A stretch of DNA of 64,000 nucleotides from assembly GCA_050946835.1 (NCBI GenBank), contig JBMNVN010000010.1, positions 5,562-69,561 of the forward strand, read 5' to 3'. Made by a program: the position numbers and the translations under genes. Shown piece by piece: positions 27,691-38,002 of this stretch (its first letter is position 1; each line of letters starts with the position of its first letter). The DNA comes from UBA1447 sp002329225. Lineage in GTDB: Bacteria > Bacillota > Clostridia > Oscillospirales > Acutalibacteraceae. The notes under the pieces are model-generated. The model saw nothing but the letters and a program-made list of their open reading frames with translations. It was not told the DNA's origin and ran no database searches.

Positions 27691-30012
27691 GTGTATTCTT
27701 ATAAGTGGGATGAAACGACAGGCGGATTGCTGCTGGACAGTGCCCCGCTGAGTTTTAGCAAAGAACCGCGCCCCGTATACTACCAAGAGCTGGATATTCT
27801 TGGTTTTGACAAATATTGGAACTACGAAAAAAATGACGACTTCCCCTATATGTGGGCAGAAGCAAACACCTACTGGTATAGAGGCAGAAAGGTTGCCCAA
27901 ACCCGTGGCGGCTCCCTTTATACAGCACCTGAACTGATACTGCTGGAGGAACCTGAACCTGACGGGCAAGCACTAAGTTTTGTGGATATTGCTACGATGG
28001 TGGAAAAGAATCGCGAATTGATGGAGCATTTAGTTCAAGATACAATCAAGAGAGTTTACAATACATACATCCGCTATAAGGATAAAGTAGATGTTTTTTA
28101 CGTTGCTTTTAGCGGAGGCAAAGATAGCATTGTGTTATTAGATTTAGTGCAGCGGACATTACCACACAATGAGTTAAAAGTGCTTTTTGGTGATACGGGA
28201 ATGGAGTTCCCAGACACATATGAGCTGGTTGATGATATGGAGAGTCAACTAGCAAGCATGGGTATAGAATTTATCAGGGCAGAATCATCTCTTTCTACTG
28301 AATACACTTGGGATATATTTGGGCCTCCAGCAACAGTTAATAGATGGTGTTGTAGTGTTCATAAAACTGCACCACAAATAATCGCTTTGAGAAAAAATAC
28401 AGGCAAAATTAATTTCACCGGATTAGCATTCATAGGTGTTAGAGCAAGTGAGAGTGCTACAAGAAGCGAATATGATTATATTAGTCTAGGTGAGAAACAT
28501 CAGGGACAGTACAGTTGTAATCCTATCATTGAATGGAATTCGGCAGAAGTATATAATTATATTTTTCAAGAAAACTTAATGTTGAATAAAGCTTATATGA
28601 AGGGGAATCGTCGAGCTGGGTGTTTGGTTTGCCCAAGAGCTGCTGAACGGAGTGAGTACTTTAGCAGAGTTTGTTATCCTGAAGAATTCGAAAAATTCAT
28701 TTCCCAAATTAAGTGCCAGTACATTAATTCCTTTGAATCTTCTGAAAAACTCGACAATTTTATAGCCAACGGAGGTTGGAAGGCACGAAAAAATGGAAGG
28801 GACATTGTTAGCAAGGTTGGTTATTATGAAACAATTGTTAAGGATACACAAATTTTAAAAATTGATAACCCTAGGACAAACTGGAAGGCTTGGATAAAAA
28901 CAATTGGGGAACTTCAAAACGATGTTTCACCATTCAGAATTTTGTTTAGAAATCAAGAATATATATTTGAGCTCACAAAAACGACAAATGGATATGAAGT
29001 GCGATTTGAAAGTGAATTATCGAAAGAAAACCCTTTGTTCGTGAAGGTCCTTAAAAATGTCTTCAAAAAAAGTGCCAGTTGTATTGGCTGCAGAACTTGT
29101 GAAGCAGATTGTCATAATGGATGCATTAAAATGGATAATGGCAAAGTGCAGATAAGTGCTAATTGTGTAAAATGTTTACAGTGTCATCAGGTTGAAAAAG
29201 GGTGTTTAGTTTATAAATCTTTAGAGGGCCCTAAAGGAGGAAGACAATCCATGAACCAAAAAAGCTTAAATACTTATTCACACCATGCGCCAAAAATCGA
29301 ATGGTTTAGACAGTACTTTTTGTACAAAGACAGTTTCGACCAAAATCATTCCCTCGGCTCTCAAATGTACAGTTTTTTTCGACGTTTCTTAAGAGACGCA
29401 CAACTATTAGACAATAACAGTTTTAGCTACACGGCTACTATTATTGACCAGCTTGGATTGGAAAACATGTCTAGCTGGGGAATCATGTTAGCAAATCTAG
29501 TATATTCACCGCAGATTAACTGGTATGTTAAAAAGATTGGATTTGATGAGGAGTACACAAGAGAATATGTAACCTCACTTCTCGTTGATGATGGTGCAAA
29601 AGAGAGTTGGGTCAATGACATATGGAGTTCCTTTGGCCGTTTCCACGACTTGCCCTTTTGTAATGTTGGAATGGGGACTAACAATAGAGAAAAAAATCGA
29701 ATTGTTTCCATTTTACGTAAATCTTGGAACTCACCCGATCCTAGGGTAATTCTCTATTCTCTATTTAAATTCGCTGAAATGTGTGGAGATTATTATTCTT
29801 TTACGCTATCAAGACTTCTTAATCACGGTATAGAAAGTGACGGGATTAGCCCAACTCAAATATTCGGCTTGGGAAGGGAAAAAATGCAAAGCATACTAAT
29901 CGGTTTGGGGGTGAACTACCCGGAATTTATACATGTTACTTTTACCCATGATTTAGATAATATTAACCTAAATAAAGAAAAAACTTCTCAGGATGTTCTG
30001 AGCCTATTTTAA
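27691..30012 (+). CDS. brxP: BrxP-like PAPS-reductase/Fe-S protein of BREX type 4
   Basis: 773 aa, GTG start. Residues 135-330 are a PAPS-reductase/ATP-pyrophosphatase fold: AFSGGKDSIVLL has the PP-loop (SGGKDS 141-146), followed by LFGDTGMEFPDT, RWCCSVHK and GVRASES, with CLVC at 311-314. This is the type of enzyme (DndC, CysH) that activates sulfur for transfer. Residues 464-505 hold nine cysteines in CxxCxxCxxxC...CxxCxxC spacing, enough for two 4Fe-4S clusters. The C-terminal ~230 residues look like DUF4007, a domain that accompanies DndC-like proteins. BREX type 4 is defined by such a gene in place of the PglX methyltransferase, so sulfur-based DNA marking is a hypothesis. From about 28.05 kb on, the gene is much more AT-rich than its first 330 bp. 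Confidence 0.85.
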   Translation: MYSYKWDETTGGLLLDSAPLSFSKEPRPVYYQELDILGFDKYWNYEKNDDFPYMWAEANTYWYRGRKVAQTRGGSLYTAPELILLEEPEPDGQALSFVDIATMVEKNRELMEHLVQDTIKRVYNTYIRYKDKVDVFYVAFSGGKDSIVLLDLVQRTLPHNELKVLFGDTGMEFPDTYELVDDMESQLASMGIEFIRAESSLSTEYTWDIFGPPATVNRWCCSVHKTAPQIIALRKNTGKINFTGLAFIGVRASESATRSEYDYISLGEKHQGQYSCNPIIEWNSAEVYNYIFQENLMLNKAYMKGNRRAGCLVCPRAAERSEYFSRVCYPEEFEKFISQIKCQYINSFESSEKLDNFIANGGWKARKNGRDIVSKVGYYETIVKDTQILKIDNPRTNWKAWIKTIGELQNDVSPFRILFRNQEYIFELTKTTNGYEVRFESELSKENPLFVKVLKNVFKKSASCIGCRTCEADCHNGCIKMDNGKVQISANCVKCLQCHQVEKGCLVYKSLEGPKGGRQSMNQKSLNTYSHHAPKIEWFRQYFLYKDSFDQNHSLGSQMYSFFRRFLRDAQLLDNNSFSYTATIIDQLGLENMSSWGIMLANLVYSPQINWYVKKIGFDEEYTREYVTSLLVDDGAKESWVNDIWSSFGRFHDLPFCNVGMGTNNREKNRIVSILRKSWNSPDPRVILYSLFKFAEMCGDYYSFTLSRLLNHGIESDGISPTQIFGLGREKMQSILIGLGVNYPEFIHVTFTHDLDNINLNKEKTSQDVLSLF

Positions 30013-30064
30013 TCAAATTCCTTTTTAAAAAAGTGCAGCTGCAAAAATAAGGAGGTAATCCCCC

Positions 30065-32971
30065 GTGACATACAGCCGATTTTTTGACATCGATCCGGAA
30101 TACTTTCCGCAGGTAAATGAAGCCGTTATTCTGAAGAACCCAGACATGTGGAAGAAGTTTTATCCGCACGAAACTTTTGTTAAATTGATGAAGGATACTA
30201 TTGCTGTTCTAACAAGAAGGCAAAAAGTTTCTCTCTGGGTAGAAGGAGCTTATGGCACAGGAAAATCATACGCTGCATTAACAATGCAGAAATTGCTGGA
30301 CGCACCTGAAAGCGAGGTTGAAAAGTACTTTCAAAAGTACCGGGAACAGTTAAGCAATGATCTTAAAAATCAGTTTTTACAAGCAAAAAGCGGCGGTCAA
30401 ATTTTAACTGTGCACCGGTATGGAGCCTCTAACATTCATGGCGACAATAGCCTTGCCATTGCTATTCAAGAGAGCATTTTAAACGCTCTGGCTGAAAAGG
30501 GGCTTTCATCAAAATCCGCTGAGACTTCACTTAAGAATGCGACCCTTCGTTGGCTCAAGGCGGATGCCAATAAACAGTATTTCAATGCATTGATGCAGGG
30601 CGATTATGTTGACACCTTCACCGGTGACGATGTGGATGGCTTAGTGGATAAGCTGGAAACCCTTACCGGTCCAGGTTTAGAAAGCCTGATAGGCAAAATA
30701 GGCAAGGTAGGCCGTGAGCAGGGCATCAAACTTATGAACCTTGAAATATCGGATGTAGTTGTCTGGATTCAGGAAGTTATTAAAGAAAATGAATTGAAAG
30801 CAATTGTGTTTGTTTGGGACGAATTTACCGAATACTTCCATTCCAATATGCGTGCGCTTACCGGCTTCCAACAAATTGTAGAGATGTCTGCAACAGAGCC
30901 TTTCTATTTGATGCTGGTTACACATAATGTTCAAAATGTGTTTCCTGAAGGCAGTCAGGATTGGCGAAAAATAATTGATCGTTTCCATCAGCCGTTCTGT
31001 GAAATCACTTTGCCGGAGAACATTGCTTTTCGTTTACTTGGTGCAGCAATGGAAAAAACAAAAGATGCAGCTGCACTTAATGAATGGAATGATGTTGCGG
31101 CAGACTTATACAACCGAACCCATGATTCCCGCACGCTGGTTAAAGAAAAAGCCGGGATTAGTGATAAAGAATTAAAGGATATTTTACCTATTCAACCTTA
31201 CGCCGCTTTGCTCCTTAAACATATTTCTTCAGCCTTTGCTTCTAACCAGCGCAGTATGTTTGACTTTATAAAAAATGACAGAGGGGATGAGGTAAAGGGG
31301 TTTCAGTGGTTCATTCATAATCGAGGCCCTTATGATGGCGGAAATCCGCTGTTGACTATTGACATGTTATGGGACTTTTTCTATGAACGCGGAAGGGAAC
31401 ACCTCACTTATGATATACGGAGCATACTTGATACTTTTCCAAGGGTGAAAGAGCAATTGGACAGTGAGCAGCAACGGGTATTAAAGACGACGTTGCTTTT
31501 GCAGGCAATTTCACAAAGAGTTGGCGACAGCGTCGAGCTGTTCGTGCCCAATGATAAGAATATTGACCTTGCTTTTGAAGGTTCCGACTTAGGCAACATG
31601 CAGGCTTCACGCTTGGCGGACACAATTGTTTCACAAGGTATCTTGCACAAAGATACTACCGGCGGTAAAAACCAATATTCGGCTCTTATCAATGCGGCGG
31701 ATGCTGCAGAAGTTGACCGATTAAAAGAAGTTCAGCGCCGCAAAACTACTGCTACATTGTTGCAAGAGGGAGAAATGGCCAGTCTCTTCATTTTAGGCGG
31801 ACCTCTGCGCCTTCGCTATGATACAACAATGGTCACCAACGCCGACTTCAGGCAGAATGTAAACCGTTTGAGGGGAATGGCGGAAAACAACATAAACAAA
31901 ATTCCGGTCGCTTTTGCCATGGCAAAAGACGATTTGGAAAGTTTTGAGCTTGGCCGGAAAATTAAGGAAGCTGTTGAGGACACTGCAAATGAGGTTGTGT
32001 TTGTGGACGCTTCCCCAACCACAATGGGGCACGACTTATTCGAACAATATGTGGACGCTATGGCAAACTCTGCCTATCAAAGCGGTAAGGACAATACTCT
32101 TGCAGGCCAATATGACTCTACAGCCAAAGACATGCTTCGCAGATGGAAAAGCAAAGTTGGTAATGGAGAATTCATAATTTATACCACCGAAAAACCTGAA
32201 GGTGAGCGGCTGAACACTATTCATGAAGTTGACAAACATTTGCTTGTAATAAGCAAGCGACGCTTCCCAAAAGGATTGGAAACCATGGGCAATGTTGTAG
32301 ACAGCATGTGGCAATCAACCAGCCTTGCTCAAGGAGCACTGTGTGGTGTTACGGAAAATGTAGGTGGGCAATTCCGCTCGGCAAATCCACAGACAAAGTT
32401 GGAAAACTTTATTGGCGAGGATGCCTGGCAAAAACAGCGGTATTGGGAAAATCATCCGCACCTGCCTATTTCTCAAATGAAACGTTCAATAGAAGAAGTA
32501 ATTAACGATGTATTTGAGAAGGGCGGTGACAGAGTATCTATTGCTGAAATTTTTCAGGTACTTAAACGGGAACCCTATGGACTCATTCCTTGCAACTTGA
32601 CGGCATTTGTACTCGGCTTTTTATTGAAAGAATATGTCAATGACAAATTCAGCTACAGCGATGGTGTTGTTAATGATGCACTGAATGAAGACAAGCTTAA
32701 AGAAATGGTGTCCGAACTGCTTAAACACCAAACAATGCCTATGCCCCGCTATAAAGACAAATTTATTGTCACCATGACTCAGGAAGATAAAGCTTTTAAC
32801 GACGCCTCTGCGGAATTATTTGGCATACCGAGGAATCTGTGCTCTTCAATCGAACAAACTCGAGGACATATACGCAATAAAATGCGCGACCTTTCATTCC
32901 CCTTCTGGACCCTTAAACATGTTTTAGATGAGACAACGCTTAAAAACAAAAAAGCACCGTCGAAGAATTAA
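30065..32971 (+). CDS. brxC: BrxC-like ATPase, N-terminal part of a frameshifted gene
   Basis: 968 codons from GTG 30065 (AAGGAGG ends 9 bp upstream). It is a large P-loop ATPase: Walker A GAYGTGKS at residues 61-68 and Walker B IVFVWDEF at 247-254, with further conserved blocks such as LMLVTHNVQ (sensor-like). BrxC/PglY is a core component of all BREX systems. The frame ends in LKNKKAPSKN-stop just after an A6 run (32948-32953), while the adjacent frame is open from 32944 and continues with STVEELIDGFSG to 34263. One extra A would give a single 1399-aa protein, a fitting size for BrxC. So the gene is either broken, misread in the assembly, or expressed by slippage. Confidence 0.88.
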   Translation: MTYSRFFDIDPEYFPQVNEAVILKNPDMWKKFYPHETFVKLMKDTIAVLTRRQKVSLWVEGAYGTGKSYAALTMQKLLDAPESEVEKYFQKYREQLSNDLKNQFLQAKSGGQILTVHRYGASNIHGDNSLAIAIQESILNALAEKGLSSKSAETSLKNATLRWLKADANKQYFNALMQGDYVDTFTGDDVDGLVDKLETLTGPGLESLIGKIGKVGREQGIKLMNLEISDVVVWIQEVIKENELKAIVFVWDEFTEYFHSNMRALTGFQQIVEMSATEPFYLMLVTHNVQNVFPEGSQDWRKIIDRFHQPFCEITLPENIAFRLLGAAMEKTKDAAALNEWNDVAADLYNRTHDSRTLVKEKAGISDKELKDILPIQPYAALLLKHISSAFASNQRSMFDFIKNDRGDEVKGFQWFIHNRGPYDGGNPLLTIDMLWDFFYERGREHLTYDIRSILDTFPRVKEQLDSEQQRVLKTTLLLQAISQRVGDSVELFVPNDKNIDLAFEGSDLGNMQASRLADTIVSQGILHKDTTGGKNQYSALINAADAAEVDRLKEVQRRKTTATLLQEGEMASLFILGGPLRLRYDTTMVTNADFRQNVNRLRGMAENNINKIPVAFAMAKDDLESFELGRKIKEAVEDTANEVVFVDASPTTMGHDLFEQYVDAMANSAYQSGKDNTLAGQYDSTAKDMLRRWKSKVGNGEFIIYTTEKPEGERLNTIHEVDKHLLVISKRRFPKGLETMGNVVDSMWQSTSLAQGALCGVTENVGGQFRSANPQTKLENFIGEDAWQKQRYWENHPHLPISQMKRSIEEVINDVFEKGGDRVSIAEIFQVLKREPYGLIPCNLTAFVLGFLLKEYVNDKFSYSDGVVNDALNEDKLKEMVSELLKHQTMPMPRYKDKFIVTMTQEDKAFNDASAELFGIPRNLCSSIEQTRGHIRNKMRDLSFPFWTLKHVLDETTLKNKKAPSKN

Positions 32972-33054
32972 TTGATGGCTTCAGCGGCATTGCCAACAGT
33001 CAAAACATTGCGTCATCACGCAGCGACAACGATATTGCACAGGGAATTGGTAAG

Positions 33055-34263
33055 TTGCTGCTTAGTCATGAGGGTTTGGTGGAAGACTTGAAACCCTTGG
33101 TGAACACTGAACATTGTACAAAAGGTATGCAAGCATTCCTGCACAGCTTTGAAGACGGGGTCTTATTAGAGTTGGCCCAAGAGGTAGAAGATAACGGGCA
33201 ATATATTAACAGGGTTAGAGCAAAATTTATTACCGATGCTGCAAACTGGGTATGGAACCTTGATACTGCCAAACAAATAATAAGGGATGTTATTTTAGAG
33301 TATCGTATTATAGCGGCAAGTAATAAGATAATCGGTAAAACGGTTAGTTTTAATGACACAATCAGAGAATGGCTGGAAGCTTGCAGAAATATCCGTATAT
33401 CCTATTTATTTGCTCAAAATTATTGGGAGGAACTATCCCAATTAATGGAGCTTCTCTATAACATGAAGCGTAGCGGTGCTCTGCAAGATACACAAAAAGA
33501 AAAGTTTTTAGAACAAATAACCAACTATGGTGACGCATTTAATCGGTTTTATACCAACCAGGAAACTACGTTTGCCAAAGCATGCGAACATTTGCTGCGC
33601 ACAGTTCCAAGCGATTCTTATCGCGATATTTATCGTCATTTACCCTTAGATGTATTTACAGCAGAAAAATCAGATTACCAAGCTAAGGTTGAAGATGCGG
33701 TGAAAGATTATCAGGAGCAACAGGAAACCTTTCAATTGAAAGAACTGTGGAAACAGAAGGCAGGGAATGAAGATCCGAGAGAGTGGTCAAGGACACATCG
33801 CATGCCCATTATGGTGATGGTGCCTGAAGAGGAACGGGCAAGGGCTCGGGAAGCTTTTGAAGCCATTATTCGTACGAGGCCGGAACGTGAACTCACGAAA
33901 AGGGCAATTGAATATCTGAAACAGGCCGATTTTTTTGATGATATGAAAAACTCTGTTAAGCGTGAACAAGCTTTTAACAAGGAAATTATTAAAAATTTGC
34001 GTACTATGCTGGACGATGTTGAAGCCGTAAAAGATTACTTATTCAGCGTCGGTTTAATCGTGCCTTATGACTGGTATCAATCTTCTGAAGTCGAACGGCG
34101 TTTAAAACAAATGGCTGAAGACAAATACACCAAAGTGGGCAGCGAGCAAGCTCTACAAGTTATTGATTCGATGGAAACAGAGGATGTTAAGCGTTACCTT
34201 AAAGAACTTATTCGCAATAATATGACCGTTGGAATGGTCATTATCGAAGAGGGTAGGAGATAA
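33055..34263 (+). CDS. brxC: BrxC-like, C-terminal part of the frameshifted gene
   Basis: 402 codons if a TTG at 33055 is used, but the frame is open back to 32944 and that upstream stretch (QNIASSRSDNDIAQG) looks like ordinary protein. No ribosome site precedes the TTG. The region is helical and charged, with probable coiled coil around the segment KVEDAVKDYQEQQETFQLKELW, and lacks a P-loop, so it cannot be an independent ATPase; it reads as the C-terminal domain of BrxC. It ends 1 bp before the pglZ start region (stop 34261-34263, pglZ ATG 34265). See the frameshift finding. Confidence 0.82.
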   Translation: MLLSHEGLVEDLKPLVNTEHCTKGMQAFLHSFEDGVLLELAQEVEDNGQYINRVRAKFITDAANWVWNLDTAKQIIRDVILEYRIIAASNKIIGKTVSFNDTIREWLEACRNIRISYLFAQNYWEELSQLMELLYNMKRSGALQDTQKEKFLEQITNYGDAFNRFYTNQETTFAKACEHLLRTVPSDSYRDIYRHLPLDVFTAEKSDYQAKVEDAVKDYQEQQETFQLKELWKQKAGNEDPREWSRTHRMPIMVMVPEEERARAREAFEAIIRTRPERELTKRAIEYLKQADFFDDMKNSVKREQAFNKEIIKNLRTMLDDVEAVKDYLFSVGLIVPYDWYQSSEVERRLKQMAEDKYTKVGSEQALQVIDSMETEDVKRYLKELIRNNMTVGMVIIEEGRR

Positions 34264-34264
34264 A

Positions 34265-36544
34265 ATGACACCGGATGAGAGTATTAAGCGCATTGAGAAG
34301 TATATCAAAGGTAATGATACGCGCCCAAGATTTGTCAATGTGCAAAATGCAGAAGCGCTCTCCAAGTTGAAAATGCACTTTAATGTCGGCAGCAATATTT
34401 TTATGAGCGTGAGCAAAAGCGAGTTTTCCGCCGAGGATGAGTTGCCTAATTTTGACACATTGTTAGATTCTATTTCTCAGCAGGACGCACCAATATTCTT
34501 AGAGGGATTTACTACAGGGGCAAAGCTTTGGGGGCAAAAAAAATTAAAACAGTTAATAAGCGAATTAGCTCATTATTCTAAAGAAAACTGCCGAACAGTC
34601 GTTATTTGCTATCAGTGCAAAGATGAACTGACATTTTCTGATATCCGTTTGCAGGATTTGGTGTATTTTGTTTATGATAAAGAGCCCGACGAGAGACCAC
34701 AGATTATATTGATTCCTGAAAACATGCCCGCTCCGCCGAACGCAAACCCGATAGAAGGAGTAAATAATATCGCAACAGAAATAGAGAAAGGACATGGCGG
34801 ACCTCTGTATGTGCGTACAAAGAAATCGAAAGCCAGTTTTGCCAGTTCAATGCTGTCCATAGTTGAACTGAATGATGCGTATGATATTCTCTGCCTGAAA
34901 GATCAATGCACTCGCATTCTGCGAAAAGACTACGGGACATCACAACAGTGGTCTGAAGCACTTAACAAGGTAAGTAAAAAGGGAAGTTGGGCGCAATTAC
35001 TCAACGAAAAAATATGTAATACAGAACACTTGGAACATGCAATTGGCAATTGGAGTACAATGAGTGATAGCAAGCAATGGTATTACTTTATTGCGCTAAA
35101 GTTATTTGGAGCAAAGAATAACCAATGTTTGCATATGGCTGCCAAAAAAGCAGATGCCCCAAATCAGTTGAAAAAGGAAAGCTATCGTTGCTTATTGGGC
35201 CTTGCAAATACCGATAGAAACTTTTGGACGCTCTACGAACAACGCAAAATGCTGTTAAAATTATTAGGAGAGTCTGAAGAAGAAGCAGCCGAGTATTGTG
35301 AACTGGCTAAAGCAAAAGGGGCAGACACTGTCTACTATTTGACGGATGGAAGCAGGGTTGAAAAAGAACACATAATAAGATATCTTGATAAATACGGACA
35401 AGAGTTGGAAAAAGAAAAAGTTCTTGGGGTATTGAAAAAGGTATATCCCGATCTTTACAGCTATCTGAAGCCGTTTCGTTTTCAAGACGATCTTCTTAGC
35501 AAGTATTTTCAAACATATACCTATGCAAAGGCAATCAATAAGGTGTTGCCTGAGTTGGTAGATATAATGGAAGAGCAAGCGGTTAAGCGTGAATATAACA
35601 GCCTCCTTAAACCACGCTCCGAATTAATGGCCGATGTACCCCAAAAAGATGTTACCCTGTACTTTGTAGACGCCATGGGTGCAGAATTTATCAGCTTTAT
35701 TAATGAGAAGTGCTACCAAATGAAACTACGACCAACAATAGAAGTTGCTCGTTGCAATTTGCCTTCCACAACCTCATTCAATAAGGATTTTTTGGAAGGG
35801 TTTGACGAAGAAGATATTGTAATTGTTAAAGAAATTGATGATATAAAGCACAAAGGTGAAGAAAACTATGACTATAGTAAAACCAAGCAACCGTTGCACC
35901 TGATTCGGGAACTTGAAATTATTGAAGAACTTCTTAAAAAAGCGAAGCAGCGACTACAGCTCAACCCGGAACACCAAGTTTTTTTTGTTGCAGACCACGG
36001 TGCAACACGCATGGCAGTAATCATGGAAAAAACTTTGAGTATAGATGTGGACTCAAAGGGCACATACAGCGGAAGGGTCTGTGAGTACACGAAAGAAGTA
36101 GCCAAAATTAAAGAAGCCACGGAAGCAGACGACGGCTACTATGTTTTAGCCAATTATGACCGATTTAAAGGTGGAAGAAGGGCAAGCGTAGAAGCGCACG
36201 GGGGTGCAACTTTGGAAGAAGTTACCGTACCTGTTATAAAACTTGCTTTAGTACCGCAGGAATTGGAGATTGTGATTAACACACCTGTTATTAAAGTAAG
36301 TAGTAGAACAAAAGCAGAGATATCTTTCTACTCTACATTACCGCTAAAGGATGTAAGTATTTCAGTCAACGGTAACCTTTATGATGCACAAACAGATGAT
36401 CAGCGTCATTTTAAAGCCATAATGCCAAAAATTCGGCGTGCCGTCACTTATAATGCCGATATCTACTCTGAAAATGTTCTTGTGTGGCGGGGACTTGAGT
36501 TTAAAGTTGAAAGTGAAGGGTTTAAAGTAAACGATTTGTTATAG
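34265..36544 (+). CDS. pglZ: PglZ-family alkaline phosphatase-like BREX protein
   Basis: 759 aa from ATG 34265, which has AGGAGA at 34255-34260; an in-frame extension back to 34229 overlaps brxC and is unlikely. Residues ~450-690 are the PglZ alkaline-phosphatase-superfamily domain: YFVDAMGAEF (metal Asp ~469), LPSTTSFN (nucleophile region) and VADHGATR (Asp577, His578) are visible. The N-terminal ~200 residues resemble the BREX-specific N-domain. PglZ is present in every BREX type and defines the family, although its enzymatic substrate is still debated. The stop lies 12 bp before brxL. Confidence 0.93.
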   Translation: MTPDESIKRIEKYIKGNDTRPRFVNVQNAEALSKLKMHFNVGSNIFMSVSKSEFSAEDELPNFDTLLDSISQQDAPIFLEGFTTGAKLWGQKKLKQLISELAHYSKENCRTVVICYQCKDELTFSDIRLQDLVYFVYDKEPDERPQIILIPENMPAPPNANPIEGVNNIATEIEKGHGGPLYVRTKKSKASFASSMLSIVELNDAYDILCLKDQCTRILRKDYGTSQQWSEALNKVSKKGSWAQLLNEKICNTEHLEHAIGNWSTMSDSKQWYYFIALKLFGAKNNQCLHMAAKKADAPNQLKKESYRCLLGLANTDRNFWTLYEQRKMLLKLLGESEEEAAEYCELAKAKGADTVYYLTDGSRVEKEHIIRYLDKYGQELEKEKVLGVLKKVYPDLYSYLKPFRFQDDLLSKYFQTYTYAKAINKVLPELVDIMEEQAVKREYNSLLKPRSELMADVPQKDVTLYFVDAMGAEFISFINEKCYQMKLRPTIEVARCNLPSTTSFNKDFLEGFDEEDIVIVKEIDDIKHKGEENYDYSKTKQPLHLIRELEIIEELLKKAKQRLQLNPEHQVFFVADHGATRMAVIMEKTLSIDVDSKGTYSGRVCEYTKEVAKIKEATEADDGYYVLANYDRFKGGRRASVEAHGGATLEEVTVPVIKLALVPQELEIVINTPVIKVSSRTKAEISFYSTLPLKDVSISVNGNLYDAQTDDQRHFKAIMPKIRRAVTYNADIYSENVLVWRGLEFKVESEGFKVNDLL

Positions 36545-36556
36545 GGAGATGAATAA

Positions 36557-38002
36557 ATGGTAAGCAAGCTTCGCGAGTGTTTTGATGAAATGGTAGTGTT
36601 TAAAAATCTGAAAGAAAGCAACTTTTTTTCTGCAATTAGTTTGCCGTCATTTTTAAGGGATTGGCTCTTAAAGAAGTTCGACGACGGAAACGGTCATGTA
36701 GACATAGATGAAGTGACTGAGTTTATAAGAGAGTACCTCCCCAAAAAAGACGAGTGGACCAGTATAAAAAACCGTATTGTTCACGAGAATGAAAGGGTTC
36801 GCTTCCTCACAAAGGTTTCTGTTGATATTAATGTGAAGAATCAGGAGGTCACATTTTCGTTGCCTGATTATGGCGTACCAAATAAAGAAACCATTATTGA
36901 GCCTGGTGTATGGGAACGGGTCAGCAAAGATTTGGTAAACGGTAAAGAGACGTGGGGCGTTGTGGAATTGGGCTACCGCTACCCTAATGAAGATTTAAAA
37001 ATACCGGGGAAAATACGCATGCAAAACTTTACAAATTTCTGCCCATATATTATAGACTTGGATTACTACAAGGATATGCGTGAGGAGTTTAGCACGCAAG
37101 AATGGATTGATGTGCTGCTTGGAGCTATTGACTACAACGCATCAGGTTATGATAACGAAACGCAGAAACTAACAATGCTCTCTCGCCTATTACCTTTTGT
37201 TGAAAAGCGGCTAAACCTTATTGAGCTTGCTCCTAAATCTACCGGAAAATCATACTTATTCGGACGCGTAAGTAGATTTGGTTGGCTGGCTTCAGGCGGA
37301 GTCATGTCAAGGGCAAAAATGTTTTATGATATCAGCAAGCGAATGCCCGGTCTTGTTTCCGGCAACGACTTTGTTGCACTGGATGAAGTACAGACAATCA
37401 TTTTCACAGACGTTTCTGAAATGCGTGGTGCTATGAAAGGATATATGGAATCGGGCGTCTATACTGTAGGGAACTATGAAGGGACTGCCGACTCAGGTAT
37501 TATTTTGTTGGGTAATATTTCTCAGGATAATATGGACGAGTATAAAAGTATGTTCGATGAGCTACCGCCCGTATTTCACGAGAGCGCCTTGATCGACCGT
37601 TTCCATGGTTTTATTAAAGGTTGGGACATACCGCGAATGCACGACGACCTGAAAATGTCCGGATGGGCTCTGAACTCGGAATATTTCAGCACTATAATGC
37701 ATGAGCTGAGACAGGACGCAAGTTACCGAGCAATAGTTGATCAGCTTATCTTGGTTCCGGAGCAGGCAGACACTAGGGATACTGAAGCTGTTAAGCGTAT
37801 TGCAACAGCATACCTTAAATTACTATTCCCAAATGTACGAATTGTAGACGATGTCAATCGAAGGGAGTTTGTTAGCTATTGCTTACAACCGGCGATGAAG
37901 ATGCGCAGTATTATAAAGCGACAGTTAGGCATTTTAGATATTGAGTTCAGGGGAAAAAGCATTCCTATGTTTTCTTTGAGGGATATTGAAGATGGAGAAT
38001 GA
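36557..38002 (+). CDS. brxL: BrxL-like AAA+ protein (short form)
   Basis: 481 aa. Walker A APKSTGKS at 225-232, Walker B DFVALDEV at 271-278, a sensor-like IILLGNIS and an Arg-finger-like LIDRFHGF follow. The N-terminal ~180 residues contain the BrxL/Lon-related DNA-binding-type domain. Type 1 BrxL proteins are near 680 aa with a C-terminal Lon-like protease-fold domain; that domain is absent here, so this is the short form and no Ser-Lys protease dyad can be assigned. AGGGAG at 36543-36548 supports ATG 36557. BrxL forms DNA-encircling rings in characterised systems and is the last core gene of BREX type 4. Confidence 0.9.
   Translation: MVSKLRECFDEMVVFKNLKESNFFSAISLPSFLRDWLLKKFDDGNGHVDIDEVTEFIREYLPKKDEWTSIKNRIVHENERVRFLTKVSVDINVKNQEVTFSLPDYGVPNKETIIEPGVWERVSKDLVNGKETWGVVELGYRYPNEDLKIPGKIRMQNFTNFCPYIIDLDYYKDMREEFSTQEWIDVLLGAIDYNASGYDNETQKLTMLSRLLPFVEKRLNLIELAPKSTGKSYLFGRVSRFGWLASGGVMSRAKMFYDISKRMPGLVSGNDFVALDEVQTIIFTDVSEMRGAMKGYMESGVYTVGNYEGTADSGIILLGNISQDNMDEYKSMFDELPPVFHESALIDRFHGFIKGWDIPRMHDDLKMSGWALNSEYFSTIMHELRQDASYRAIVDQLILVPEQADTRDTEAVKRIATAYLKLLFPNVRIVDDVNRREFVSYCLQPAMKMRSIIKRQLGILDIEFRGKSIPMFSLRDIEDGE

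Noticed and set aside
32944..32971. Classical programmed -1 frameshift in brxC
   Set aside because: In the zero frame the site reads C-AAA-AAA-G, not the X-XXY-YYZ heptamer, and I saw no clear stimulatory stem or Shine-Dalgarno just upstream. Kept only as a weak alternative to a mutation or base-calling error.
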